This document shows, piece after piece, positions 1-8,949 of a DNA stretch of 64,000 nucleotides. The notes beneath the pieces are model-generated. The model ran no database searches and was not told where the DNA came from. It saw only the letters and a program-made list of their open reading frames with translations. Numbering within the stretch: the first letter of the stretch is position 1; each line of letters opens with the position of its first letter. Source of the DNA: Locusta migratoria. Lineage: Eukaryota > Arthropoda > Insecta > Orthoptera > Acrididae. The stretch is from contig CM048744.1 in NCBI GenBank assembly GCA_026315105.1, positions 933,657,503-933,721,502 of the forward strand, read 5' to 3'. The position numbers and the translations under genes are program-made.

Positions 1-215
1 TCTTTGTCCCCTTCCTTAAAACCCTCATCATTTCCTTTTCCCTCTCCTTCCCTTCTGCCTGAAGAAGCAACTGGGTTGCGAAAGCTTGCGTTTATGTGTG
101 TGTGTGTTCTATTTATTTGTTCTACTATCACACCTGTGCTCCTTCGCCTGGTGAGTAATATTCATCTATTTTTTATATATAATTTTTCCTGCTAGGAATT
201 TTTCATCTATAATAT
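1..215 (+). mobile_element. Penelope-like element 3' tail (truncated by window edge)
   Basis: Noncoding 3' tail of the PLE family whose coding copies lie at 3019-6930. It shares, in order, the 'cttccttaaaaccctcatcatt' type pyrimidine-rich block, the hammerhead-like core at 56-90, a short TG repeat, the 'ccttcgcctg' block and a GGTGAGT heptamer at 150-156, then a T-rich end with ctgctag at 189-195. The same order recurs at about 1979-2330 (+), 2331-2700 (-), 3019-3340 (-) and 6660-6930 (+). The rest of the copy is outside the window. Confidence 0.8.
56..90 (+). ncRNA. Hammerhead-ribozyme-like motif, PLE tail
   Basis: Core CTGAAGA (59-65), one unpaired A, stem II GCAAC/GTTGC with loop TGG, then GAAA and the near-palindrome AGCTT. 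Flanking TGC and GCG can pair as a 3-bp stem I. Hammerhead motifs are established in many PLEs; activity here is inferred only. Confidence 0.65.
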
Positions 216-274
216 TCGTATCATATATTTTAACATCTGTATATCATCCCTCCTGCAATCCTGCTGAGAGGTAC

Positions 275-775
275 ATGAGGGAAATTGGCAGGTTATTTCG
301 TACTTACTGTAGCAAAAATCACTCTGATTGGGCTAACTATGTTGACAATTTTGAGTTGATCATGAATAGTCTCCAACACTCATCTGCAGGGTTTTCTCCA
401 TATGAAATTGTACACAACAAGTTACCAGATAATCTTATTAATGAACGAATAAATTTTCCTGCATGTAAATGTTTATCTCCACAAGAACGGGAAGAAATTG
501 TAAAAGTCGTTATGAAAAAACAAGCTGATATCAGAAAAAAGAGACATGAGAGCAAGGGAAAGATGTCCACCTTTGACGTGGGTCAGTATGTGCTAGTAAA
601 AACTAATGAGAGATTGAAAGCTCTAAGTGGTGAATTAAAAAAGTTTTTTGATATCTATATTGGTCCATTCTTAATAAAGGAGATTCTGCACCCAAATGCG
701 TATAGACTTGTGTACCCCAAATCAGGAAAGTTATTTGGTCTGAGAAATGTGACTGAGTTAAAACTATATAAATAG
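275..775 (+). pseudogene. Ty3/gypsy integrase C-terminal fragment
   Basis: An uninterrupted 166-codon reading frame that resembles the end of a Ty3/gypsy integrase: the core-domain end motif 'GFSPYEIVH' is followed by a basic helix region and a GPY/F-like module ('IGPFLIKEILHPNAYRLV', about residues 128-145). The catalytic DDE residues, RT and protease are missing, so this is a truncated 5' remnant rather than a working gene. No clear LTR was recognised downstream, although the AT-rich sequence to about 1300 could include one. The frame is open only because the fragment is short or relatively young. Confidence 0.7.
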
Positions 776-1435
776 TGTAAAACATGAGTTTTTGAATTCA
801 TTGTAGTGTTTTGATGTCATGCTTTATGTATACATTTTTAATTTGATAATGTAAACAGTCTTTACTGTATTTCCTTTATTAAGAGTAGATTAATTTTCAT
901 AATATTTTTGGCTTGACCAAATTCCAGTACAAATTGTAATTTAAAGTTGTTGTTACATCTAATTGTCATTATGGCTAATTGTAAAGCATATTATTTAACT
1001 TCAACCAAACAATAGGATTCACTTCATTTATAAAATATTAAAACTATTTAATCAGTTATTTGTTATACTAATACATTGACATTGTATAACAAATACAAAT
1101 TACATGAATTTGTTGTTTATAAAAGAACTGAGTCATAAATTATCATTGTGATAATCATGCATCACTTAACATTGTTAATAAGGTAATAAATACATGTAAT
1201 GTGCGGGAATTAGTGGTCAGTCAGTCAGTTGTTGAACTTCAGAATTAGAGTTCAGTTCAAACCAGTTGTATCTTGCCTGTAGCTATAAATCGAAGTGGAT
1301 TTCGAAGAAGTATTTGTTCTTTTTGAAAAACACCCCTTCACAATTAATATTTATCATCAAGTTCAAATTTTATAACAAATTAATTATTAAATGTGGCGAT
1401 CATCTTATTCAAAGAGGGATCATCATAACGTGTGC

Positions 1436-1438
<3 letters not shown>
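776..1438. other. AT-rich stretch without recognised gene
   Basis: No coding signal. It may be the noncoding 3' part and LTR of the gypsy fragment upstream; a 'gtcagtcagtcagttgttg' block at about 1215-1233 is the only distinctive word. No second copy in the window proves an LTR. Confidence 0.4.
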
Positions 1439-1478
<40 letters not shown>

Positions 1479-1488
1479 CGTGCGCGCA
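1439..1488. repeat. (TG)n/(CG)n microsatellite
   Basis: Uninterrupted TG repeat of about 32 bases followed by a CG repeat ending in tgcgcgca. Long open frames across it (96 and 195 codons) are low-complexity artefacts. Confidence 0.9.
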
Positions 1489-1589
1489 CCGTCTTGTACA
1501 CATGCGGTGTGCACGCATTTTATTTTTATTTATTTTTAATTTTTATATTTATTTAAATGCATATTTATTTTGTTTATTTTATTTTTCTT

Positions 1590-1978
1590 CCCTCACCCGC
1601 CTCTCCACTCCAATTCTAAGCTGCATCTCGTTATTCACATCTAGGCCGTGCTGTACTCATCCCCATCACCGTGACGTAACCTTCCTATCCCCTCTCACCT
1701 CCCCTCCCCCCCCCCCAATCCCCGATTTACTTGCCGCAGAGTGTGATTTGAGGTGCGGCAGCCGGAGGGGATGGTTGTATGACTGTGTTGTGTGCCTGTG
1801 TGATTGCATGAGTGTTCTATTTTCTGAAGAAGCAGCTAGGCTGCGAAAGCTAGCATGTGTGTATGTGTGTCTGTGTGTGTGTGAATTTATTGATTTATTT
1901 GTGCTACTATCACTTCCTGTGCTCCTTTGCCTGGTAAGTAATCTTCATCTATTTTTTTATATATATTTTTCCTGCTAG
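1590..1978 (+). mobile_element. PLE 3' tail, second subfamily
   Basis: Pyrimidine-rich block, then a segment 'ggttgtatgactgtgttgtg' that is shared in inverted orientation with 2931-2985, a hammerhead-like core at 1821-1855, a TG-rich run, GGTAAGT at 1933-1939 and a T-rich end reaching ctgctag at 1972-1978. The upstream half differs from the tail at 1-215 while the downstream half matches it, so this looks like a recombinant or subfamily tail. Confidence 0.7.
1821..1855 (+). ncRNA. Hammerhead-ribozyme-like motif, PLE tail
   Basis: CTGAAGA, extra A, stem II GCAGC/GCTGC with loop TAG (compensatory change relative to GCAAC/GTTGC at 56-90), GAAA, palindrome AGCT. Stem I is poor here, so this copy is probably decayed. 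Confidence 0.55.
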
Positions 1979-2330
1979 AAATTTCTCCTCTTTGCTTTCT
2001 ACAGTATGTCTGCCTAGGTGTACTTGTGTCTGTGTGAATGTGTGGGCATGTGTGCATTTGTTTACCCTCCATTTTTTCACCCAAGGTAAGTCTTTCCTCT
2101 CCCGGGATTGGAATGACTCCTTACCCCCTTCCTTAAAACCCTCATCATTTCCTTTTCCCTCTCCTTCCCTACTGCCTGAAGACGCAACTGGGTTGCGAAA
2201 GCTTGCGATTGTGTGTGTGTGTGTGTGTGTGTATTCATTTATTTATTTGTGATGCTGTCACACCTGTGCTCCTTCGCCTGGTGAGTAATCTTCGTCTATT
2301 TTTTACATTTTTTTAACATAATATTATAGA
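1979..2330 (+). mobile_element. PLE 3' tail
   Basis: Starts at a 'gctttctacagtatgtctgcc' block that also marks the tail of the minus-strand PLE near 3320-3343. It includes GGTAAGT at 2085-2091, the hammerhead-like core at 2173-2207, a (GT)n run, and GGTGAGT at 2280-2286. It lies tail-to-tail with the minus-strand tail that follows. Confidence 0.75.
2173..2207 (+). ncRNA. Hammerhead-ribozyme-like motif, PLE tail
   Basis: TGC stem I strand, CTGAAGA, extra nucleotide C (A in sister copies), stem II GCAAC/GTTGC, GAAA, AGCTT, GCG stem I strand. The change of the extra base while both stems are kept supports the folded model. Confidence 0.65.
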
Positions 2331-2428
2331 TGAAAAATTCCTAGCAGGAAAAATTATATATAAAAGATAGATGAAGATTACTCACCAGGCGAAAGAGCAG
2401 AGATGTGACAGCAGCACAAATAAATAGA

Positions 2429-2431
<3 letters not shown>

Positions 2432-2489
<58 letters not shown>
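2432..2489. repeat. (CA)n microsatellite inside PLE tail
   Basis: 58 bases of uninterrupted CA directly downstream (minus-strand sense) of the hammerhead-like core, at the position where the sister tails carry shorter TG runs. Confidence 0.95.
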
Positions 2490-2491
<2 letters not shown>

Positions 2492-2520
2492 CTTTCGCAA
2501 CCCAGTTGCTTCTTCAGGCA
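2487..2520 (-). ncRNA. Hammerhead-ribozyme-like motif, PLE tail
   Basis: CTGAAGA, extra A, GCAAC/GTTGC stem II, GAAA on the minus strand. The palindrome is altered to AGCC where the CA array starts, so stems III and I are probably lost. Confidence 0.5.
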
Positions 2521-2821
2521 GAAGGGAAGGAGAGGAAAAAGAAAATGATGAGGGTTTTAAGGAAGGGGGTAAGGAGCCATTCCAATCCCGGGAGAGGAAA
2601 GACTTACCTTGGGGGAAGGAAAGGAAGGTGAACAAATACACACACACCCATACATTAACAAAGACGCACACACACCTAGGCAGACATACTACAGAAACCA
2701 AAGAAGTTAAGAAGTTATATATATATATATATTGTTAACAATTACAATGTTGTAGGGTGATTGTTATAACAATTACAAATGTTGATTTATAATTACAAAA
2801 GTTAGTATTAATAACATAGTA

Positions 2822-2977
2822 AGGACAGTTTACAACTCACCGCAAAGACGTGGAGACGAACTGCGACAGGCACATACAAAAGACACACACATACAACACT
2901 TTCAGCTATCGGCCATGGCCTTCTTCAGGAAATAGAACACTCATGCAATCACACGGGCACACAACATAGTCATACAA

Positions 2978-2985
<8 letters not shown>
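2822..2985 (-). mobile_element. PLE 3' tail, second subfamily, inverted
   Basis: Minus-strand tail with the shared 'ggttgtatgac' block, the degenerate hammerhead core at 2899-2930 and a terminal GGTGAGT ('actcacc' at 2835-2841). It resembles the upstream half of the tail at 1590-1830 but has a different 3' half. Confidence 0.65.
2899..2930 (-). ncRNA. Decayed hammerhead-like motif
   Basis: Minus strand: CTGAAGA, extra A, GGC/GCC stem II, then GATA where intact copies have GAAA. The mutated core suggests loss of activity in this copy. Confidence 0.4.

Positions 2986-3018
<33 letters not shown>
2982..3018. repeat. (TA)n microsatellite
   Basis: About 37 bases of alternating TA at the 3' outer edge of the minus-strand PLE. 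A shorter TA run lies at 2715-2734. Confidence 0.9.
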
Positions 3019-3021
<3 letters not shown>

Positions 3022-3128
3022 GGAAAAAATTCCTAACAGGAAAAATATATGTAAAAAAAAGATGAAGTCTACTTACCAGGCGAAGGAGCACTGGCAGTGA
3101 TAGTAACAAATAAACACACACACACAAA

Positions 3129-3163
3129 CGCTAGCTTTCGCAGCCTAGCTGCTTCATCAGGCA
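3129..3163 (-). ncRNA. Hammerhead-ribozyme-like motif, best-preserved core of this family
   Basis: Minus strand: TGC, CTGATGA (exact hammerhead consensus), extra A, stem II GCAGC/GCTGC with loop TAG, GAAA, palindrome AGCT, A, GCG. Stem I TGC/GCG pairs. Confidence 0.7.
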
Positions 3164-3298
3164 GAAGGGAAGGAGAGGGAAAAGGAAATGATGAGGGTTT
3201 TAAGGAAGTGGGTAAGGAGTCATTCCAATCCCGGGTCAGGAAAGACTTACCTTGGGGGAAAACAAGGAGGGTAAACAAATACATACACACCCACATAT

Positions 3299-3694
3299 TT
3301 ACACAGATGCAAGTAAACCTAGGCAGACATACTGTAGAAAGCTGGTCATTCCCACATAGAACGCTTCACAGTGCAGGCATGTCAGTTGGTAAATCACGTA
3401 AGTGCTGTCGCAAGTGGCTCTGCCCTTGATCGCGTACACCTTCCAGGTTACTGAACTGGAGTAAGTGGTGGTGGAAGGGTGCATAGGGCAGGTTTTACAA
3501 TGGGGGTGGTTGCATGGGTAGGAGCCAGAGGGTAGGGAAGGTGGTTTGGGGATTTCATAGGGATGGACTAGGAGGTTACGAAGGTTAGGTGCATGTTGGA
3601 AAGACACTCTTGGTGGAGTGGGAAGGATGTCATTAAGGATGGATCTCATTTTGGGGCAGGATTTAAGGAAGTCGTATCCCTGCTGGAGAGCCAC
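3299..3694 (-). pseudogene. PLE GIY-YIG endonuclease remnant with internal deletion
   Basis: The 131-codon frame has the linker and first half of the GIY-YIG fold: a Cys/His cluster ('CNHPHCKTCPMH') and the pair VIY...FYVG. It then enters the 3' UTR through the deletion at 3341-3343, so the conserved Arg and Glu segments found in the plus copy ('SIRMNGHRQ' onward) are missing. GIY-YIG endonucleases of PLEs nick the target DNA for target-primed reverse transcription. Confidence 0.8.
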
Positions 3695-3918
3695 ATTCAG
3701 AGTCCGCTCCAGTCATGGAAAGTATCTGGTGACATAAGGGGCACTTCTGGGGTTCTTTGGTGGAAGGTTCTGGATTTGTGGGAATGAGGAGGTGGCTCTG
3801 GTAATTTGCTTGTGAACCAGATCAGGGGGATAGCTGCGAGATGTGAAAGCTGTTATTAGGCTATTGGTGTACTGGTTCAGGGATTCAGGACTGGAGCAAA
3901 CTCTTTTGCCACGAAGAC

Positions 3919-4770
3919 CTAAGCTGTAGGGAAGGGAACGTTTGATGTGGAATGGATGGCAGCTGTCATGATGGAGGTACTGTTGTTTGTTGGTTGGTTT
4001 GATGTGGACGGATGTGTAAAGTTGGCTGTTGGACAGATGGAGGTCGACATCGAGGAAAGTGGCATGGGATTTGGAATAGGACCAGGTGAATTTGATGGGA
4101 CCAAAGGAGTTGAGATTGGAGAGGAAATCTGGTGTTCTTCTTCACTGTTGGTCCAGATCATGAAGATGTCATCAATGAATCTGTACCAAACTTTGGGTTG
4201 AAAGGCTTGGGTATCCAGGAAGGCTTCCTCTAAGCGTTCCATAAATAATTTTGCGTACGAGTGGGCCATCCTGATTCCCATGGCTGTTCCCTTTAGTTGT
4301 TCGTATGTCTGGTCCTCAAAGGTGAAGAAGTTGTGGGTTAGGATGAAGCTGGCAAGGGTATTAAGGGAAAAGGTTTTAGGTAGGAAAGTGGGTGGTCGGC
4401 ATGAAAGGAAATACTCCATCGCAGCGAGGCCTTGGTCATGTGGGATATTTGTGTATAAGGAAGTGGCATCAATGGTTACAAGGATGGTGTCAGGAGGTAA
4501 TAGGCTAGGTAAGAATTTCAGGTGATTGAGGAAGTGGTTGGTATCTTTGATGAAGGATGGGAGATTGCACATGATGGGTTGAATATGTTGGTCTATGTAG
4601 GCAGAGATTCGTTCTGTGGGGGCTTGGTAACCGGCCACAGTTGGCCAGCCTGGATGATTAGGTTTGTGAATCTTAGGAAGTAGGTAGAAGTTACGGGTGT
4701 GGGGTGTCGGTGGGGTCATGAGTTTGATGGACTCAGGTGAAAGGTTTTGTAGGGCCAACAAGGGATCCAT
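3919..4770 (-). pseudogene. PLE reverse transcriptase remnant
   Basis: A 283-codon frame covering RT fingers and palm. It includes 'LPKIHK' (about residue 31), 'GYQAPTERIS', 'TSLYTNIPH' (about 104) and 'FIDDIF' (about 199), where PLEs carry FIDD/YIDD-type catalytic aspartates. The frame shifts after residue 212; the thumb and linker continue in another frame. The N-terminal part of the PLE protein is missing because the copy is truncated at the pair centre. Confidence 0.85.
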
Positions 4771-4945
4771 GACCGTGGTACTTGATCGGCGAGAGTATGT
4801 GGCTGAGGGACTGTGTCAGCTTTCAGACAACACTATCTACAAAGTTTGTCAAGATGACCCCATTCCTGATGTCTAGGCAGAGCTTCAGGGAATCCTCAGA
4901 TCCTTAGGACCCCTACAAAACCTTTCACCTGAGTCCATCAAATTC

Positions 4946-6096
4946 ATGACCCCACCAACACCCCACACCCCTACCTTCTACCCACTTCCTATGATTCACA
5001 AACCTAATCATCCAGGCTGGCCGATTGTGGCCGGTTACCAAGCCCCAACAGAACGAATCTCTGCCTACATAGACCAACACCTTCAACCCATCATGTGCAG
5101 TCTCCCATCCTTCATCAAAGACACCAACCACTTCCTCGATCACCTGAAATCCTTACCCAGCCTGTTACCTCCTGAAACCATCCTTGTAACCATTGATGCC
5201 ACTTTCTTATACACAAATATCCCACATGCCCATGCCTCGCTGCGATGGACTATTTCCGTTCACGCTGACCACCCATTTCCCTACCTAAAACCTCTTTCCT
5301 TAATACCCTTGCCAGCTTCATCCTAACCCACAACTTCTTCACCTTTGAGGGCCAGACATACCAACAACTAAAGGGAACAGCCATGGGAACCAGGATGGCC
5401 CCGTTCTACACAAACTTATTTATGGGACACTTAGTGGAAGCCTTCCTGGATACCCAAGCCTGTCAACCCAAAGTTTGGTACAGATTCATTGATGACATCT
5501 TCATGATCTGGACCAACAGTGAAGAAGAACTCCAGAATTTCCTTTCCAACCTCAACTCCTTTGGTCCCATCAAATTCACCTGGTCCTATTCCAAATCCCA
5601 TGCCACTTTCCCCGATGTCGGCCTCCATCTCTCCAACAGCCAACTTCACACATCTGTCCACATCAAACCAACCAACAAACAACAGTACCTCCATTATTAC
5701 AGGTGCCATCCATTCCACATCAAACGTTCCCTTCCCTACAGCTTAGGTCTTCGTGGCAAAAGAGTTTGCTCCAGTCCCGAATCCCTGAACCAGTACACCA
5801 ATAACCTAATCACAGCTTTCACATCCCGCAGCTATCCTCCTGATCTGGTTCAGAAGCAAATTACCAGAGCCACATCCTCATCCCCCCAAATCCAGAACCT
5901 TCCACCGAAGAACCCCAGAAGTGCCCCTTTTGTCACCAGATTCTTTCCAGGACTGGAGCGAACTCTGAATGTGGCTCTCCAGCAGGGATACGACTTCCTT
6001 AAATTCCTCCCCGAAATGAGATCCATCCTTAATGACATCTTCCCACTCCACCAAGAGTGTCTTTCCACCACGCACCTAACCTTCGTAACCTCCTAG
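4946..6096 (+). pseudogene. PLE reverse transcriptase, frame-broken
   Basis: Two open segments (4946-5326 and 5383-6096) cover the RT. The first has 'LPMIHKPNHPG' (Lys to Met in the LPKIHK motif) and 'TIDATFLYTNIPHA'; the second has 'GTAMGTRMAPFY' and the palm motif 'YRFIDDIFMIW' at about 5480-5512. A frameshift near 5230 separates them. After the palm come the thumb and the basic linker leading to the endonuclease. Confidence 0.85.
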
Positions 6097-6560
6097 TCCA
6101 TCCCTATGAAATCCCCAAACCACCTTCCCTACCCTCTGGCTCCTACCCATGCAACCGCCCTTGTTGTAAAACCTGCCCTATGCACCCTTCCACCACCACT
6201 TACTCCAGTGCAGTAACCTGGAAGGTGTACAAGATCAAGGGCAGAGCCACTTGCAATAGCACCCATGTGATTTACCAACTGACATGCCTGCACTGTGAAG
6301 CGTTCTATGTGGGAATGACCAGCAACAAACTGTCAATTCGCATGAACGGTCACAGGCAGACAGTGTTTGTTGGTAATGAAGATCACCCTGTGGCTAAACA
6401 TGCCTTGGTGCACGACCAGCACATCTTGGTGCAGTGTTACACAGTCCGGGTTATCTGGATACTTCCCACCGACACCAACCTTTCAGAACTCCGGATATGG
6501 GAACTTGCCCTTCAACTTATTCTCTCCTCCCGTTGCCCACCTTATCTCAACCTCCGCTAA
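6057..6560 (+). pseudogene. PLE GIY-YIG endonuclease domain
   Basis: A 167-codon frame with the Cys/His cluster, 'VIYQL' and 'FYVGMT' (GIY-YIG signature), the conserved Arg region 'SIRMNGHRQ', then His/Glu-containing helices to the stop at 6560. It is the most complete copy of this domain in the window, in a different frame from the RT because of a shift near 6060. In PLEs this domain supplies the DNA nick for target-primed reverse transcription. Confidence 0.85.
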
Positions 6561-6830
6561 ATTCAAATTCCCGTCCACCATCTTTAGCATCTTTGCCTCA
6601 GTTCTGTGGAAGAGCCTCTGCCTCAAGTGGTCTCTCTGTCCAACTTCTTTACTTTTTACAAATGTGTGTCTAGGTGTGTTTGTGTTTGGATGTGTGTGAG
6701 TGTGTGTGTATTTGTTTACCTTCCTTTTTTTCCCCTAAGGTAAGTCCTTCCACTCCTGGGATTGGAATGACTCTTTCTCCACTTCCTTAAAACCCATATC
6801 CTTCCCTTTCTCCTCTCCTTTCTTTCTCTT

Positions 6831-6867
6831 TTCCTGAAGAAGCGACCAATGGTTGTGAAAGCTTGTA
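6831..6867 (+). ncRNA. Hammerhead-ribozyme-like motif, PLE tail
   Basis: CTGAAGA (6834-6840), extra A, stem II GCGACC/GGTTGT (paired only through several compensatory or wobble changes relative to the sisters), GAAA, AGCTT. Confidence 0.6.
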
Positions 6868-6944
6868 TGTGTGTGATTTTATTTGTGTCTGTCAATGAGC
6901 CTGTCCTTTGGGTAAGTCATCCATTTTCTATTAACACCCTGTGT

Positions 6945-7440
6945 TTGAACCTGGAAGTAGATTATTTTTGTTACTTTGGCAGTAAAAGGACACATGATGC
7001 TCACATTATAGGTGATATAAAATGAAGACTGGCAATGGATAGAAAAGTGTTTCTGAAAAATGGAAATTTGTTAACATTGAATATCAATTTAAGTGTTAAG
7101 AAGTCTTTTATGAAGGCTTTTGTGTGGCGTGTTGACTTATAGTTTGTGAAACATGGATGATAAATAGTTCACACAGGAAGAGGATAGAAGCTTTTGAAAT
7201 GTGGTCCTACAGATCAATGCTGAAAATTAGGTGGGTAGATCATGTAACTAATGCCCAGGTATGGAATAGAAGTGAGCAGAAGAGGAATTTCTGACTTACC
7301 TTGACTAAAAGAAGGAACCAATTGGTAGGACACTCTCTTAGACATCAAGGAATCGTGAATATAGCATCTAAGCGAAGTGTTCGGGGTAAAAATCACAGAG
7401 GGAGACAAGACAAATAGAGTAAGCAGGTTCAAGTAGATGT
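6945..7440 (+). pseudogene. RTE-like LINE C-terminal fragment, degenerate
   Basis: Same element family as 51480-52095: 'YFCYFGSK...', 'KAFVW', 'ETWMI' and 'RIEAFEMW' type motifs can be read over several frames with stops and shifts. It starts directly after the PLE tail at about 6940. No complete domain remains. Confidence 0.65.
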
Positions 7441-7606
7441 GGGAGGTGTTAGAGAAGTAGTGTTTGAGAGCAGCTGGGCCCTGGGCATGTACGATGTTGG
7501 TGTAGTTAAGAACTAAATATACAGTGGAGCAGTAGTTAGTACGCCCCGTTCTTTGAAGAGATTTTGGCTCACTGTTCTTGAATTTACTCCACAAATGACA
7601 GTGCAT
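7400..7606 (-). pseudogene. PLE reverse transcriptase fragment
   Basis: The minus-strand reading 'LNYTNIVHAQGPAALKHYF' aligns with 'SLYTNIPHDQGLAAMEYF' of the PLE RT at 3919-4770. Only about 60 codons are recognisable; no palm motif. Confidence 0.5.
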
Positions 7607-7619
7607 TCAGCTTGTTGAA

Positions 7620-8945
7620 CTACACCAAATTTGATGATTTATGACTAAAAGTAAGCAAAGTGTGTCTGAATTTTATGTTTACATCCACATAGTCATTTAT
7701 TCAAAGGAAAATACACTGGTAAAAACAATTAGGGGAACAGTTGAGACATCTAGGATCTGAAGTATTGTCATTGGCATCGATTGCTGTTGTCTCTATTGCA
7801 TATGAGCTGTCCCACATCTCTTCCATTTCTTCTTTTCATTTTACCTTGGATTCGGCTGTCTAGGTCTGGAGCTACGGTCGCCATACTCACTGGGTTCCAG
7901 TTGTGGACCATCGGCGTCATGGCCGTCATCTCTTTGAGGCCCATTCTCCTCACCCACCACCATGACTAGCTGCAAGTCCACTATCCTTCTCCCTCGCCTG
8001 CAATCCCTCCCCCCTCTTCTGCAGCATCTCCCCCTCTTCTTGAGACACCACCTGGTGTGGGTTCTCTATCTGTTTCAGTCCTGCAGACATCAGCTGGCTA
8101 GCAGAGGGAGGTTCTGCTGCCGTCGGCAGCCGATGCCCACTTCCCCGCTGTGGCCCCAGTGGCCTACTCCATGGAGTGGAATGCACCAGTCATCAACAGT
8201 GGGGTTGCCTTGCCACCAACTGTCGTGGACCTGAGGTGCCTCCAGACAGAGAGATGAAAGACCAGTCACTGCTGCCAGTGTTAGAGGTGACAGGATGTCA
8301 CTCAGGGAGTGGGGGTGGTGCGGCATGTAAGGGGGGTTCCATCCGTATATGGTGGTTCTGGCTCAGGAGCTGGTGGTGCCACTAGAAGACCAGATGGAGG
8401 TGGAGCCTTCTGGATTTCTATTCCCACCCCTAGAGGGGATGGATTTTGTGGACTAGCAAGTGCACTATTCAGACTGCATGCGCCAGCATCACACATCAAT
8501 GACTCTTACCAACCAGGCCACCAGAGGTCACGGCAGTAGGAGATAACCAGCAAACCTGCAATTTTTGTTCCTTCGAGATGATAGTTGTGCTTTTGATCTC
8601 TTTTCTGAAGAAGGCTAATGGTTGATAGTTTAAGTTGTTGTTGTTTGGGATTTGTGAGCTAAACAGCAGAATCATCATAACAGAAGACTGAACACAGTAA
8701 AAAAATCTAATGTTCACTACCCAGTGGGAAAACCTATAAGATGTACCGAATGGCAATGAACACTACAGTGACAGCAGAAAAGAAGAAAAACACAGAAGGC
8801 TTAGATCAAGTGGTTAAGTTAACTAAACCGTTACAGCATAATACACTAGCTGACTGTTCACAAGGATAATAAGGGATGAGCCAGCCGCTTTGCACACACT
8901 AAAAATCCTCTGGCCAGCAGCAGGATCAACATTAGTCATTTTACT
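7620..8945. other. Unassigned interspersed-repeat sequence
   Basis: No host gene recognised. A plus-strand reading near 8368-8450 ('PLEDQMEVEPSGF') resembles the acidic/proline tail of a retroelement polyprotein, at low confidence. At 8603-8642 a decayed hammerhead-like string (CTGAAGA, A, GGCT...GGTT, GATA) suggests a PLE tail relic. Confidence 0.35.
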
Positions 8946-8949
8946 CATT

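Larger units (their letters stand above)
2331..2700 (-). mobile_element. PLE 3' tail, inverted copy
   Basis: Reverse complement of the same tail: 'acttacc' (GGTAAGT on the minus strand) at 2602-2608, hammerhead-like core at 2487-2520, a long CA array at 2432-2489, and 'actcacc' (GGTGAGT) at 2380-2386 followed by the T-rich end to ctag at 2341. It faces the plus-strand copy tail-to-tail near 2330. Confidence 0.75.
3019..4768 (-). mobile_element. Penelope-like element, minus copy of head-to-head pair
   Basis: Decayed PLE with its 5' end at the pair centre (4763-4768, GGATCC) and its 3' tail at 3019-3340. The RT frame runs from 4768 to about 3919 and shows the PLE signatures 'LPKIHKPNHPG', 'TSLYTNIPH' and the palm motif 'YRFIDDIF'. 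The frame then shifts after 'NSEEE'. The endonuclease region at 3694-3340 keeps 'VIYQLTCLHCEAFYVGMT' but everything after it, about 300 bases in the plus copy, is deleted at 3341-3343. It cannot encode a full protein. The tail holds a hammerhead-like motif and two GGTAAGT heptamers (3245-3251, 3071-3077). Confidence 0.85.
4769..6930 (+). mobile_element. Penelope-like element, plus copy of head-to-head pair
   Basis: The partner of the minus copy. It begins at about 4769 with 'MTVVLDRREYV', a PLE RT N-terminal motif absent from the minus copy, so it is less 5'-truncated. The RT, linker and GIY-YIG domains are all recognisable but the frame is broken by a TAG at 4874-4876 and by shifts near 5230 and 6060. 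The 3' tail has GGTAAGT at 6739-6745, a hammerhead-like core at 6831-6867 and GGTAAGT at 6911-6917. Confidence 0.85.

Noticed and set aside
1266..1978. Open frames of 96 and 195 codons across the TG/CG microsatellite
   Set aside because: They are long only because the simple repeat has no stops (CVCVCV, RARA); no domain, and they cross PLE tail noncoding sequence.
2432..3018. CA and TA arrays as CRISPR-like or satellite arrays
   Set aside because: Plain dinucleotide microsatellites without spacers.
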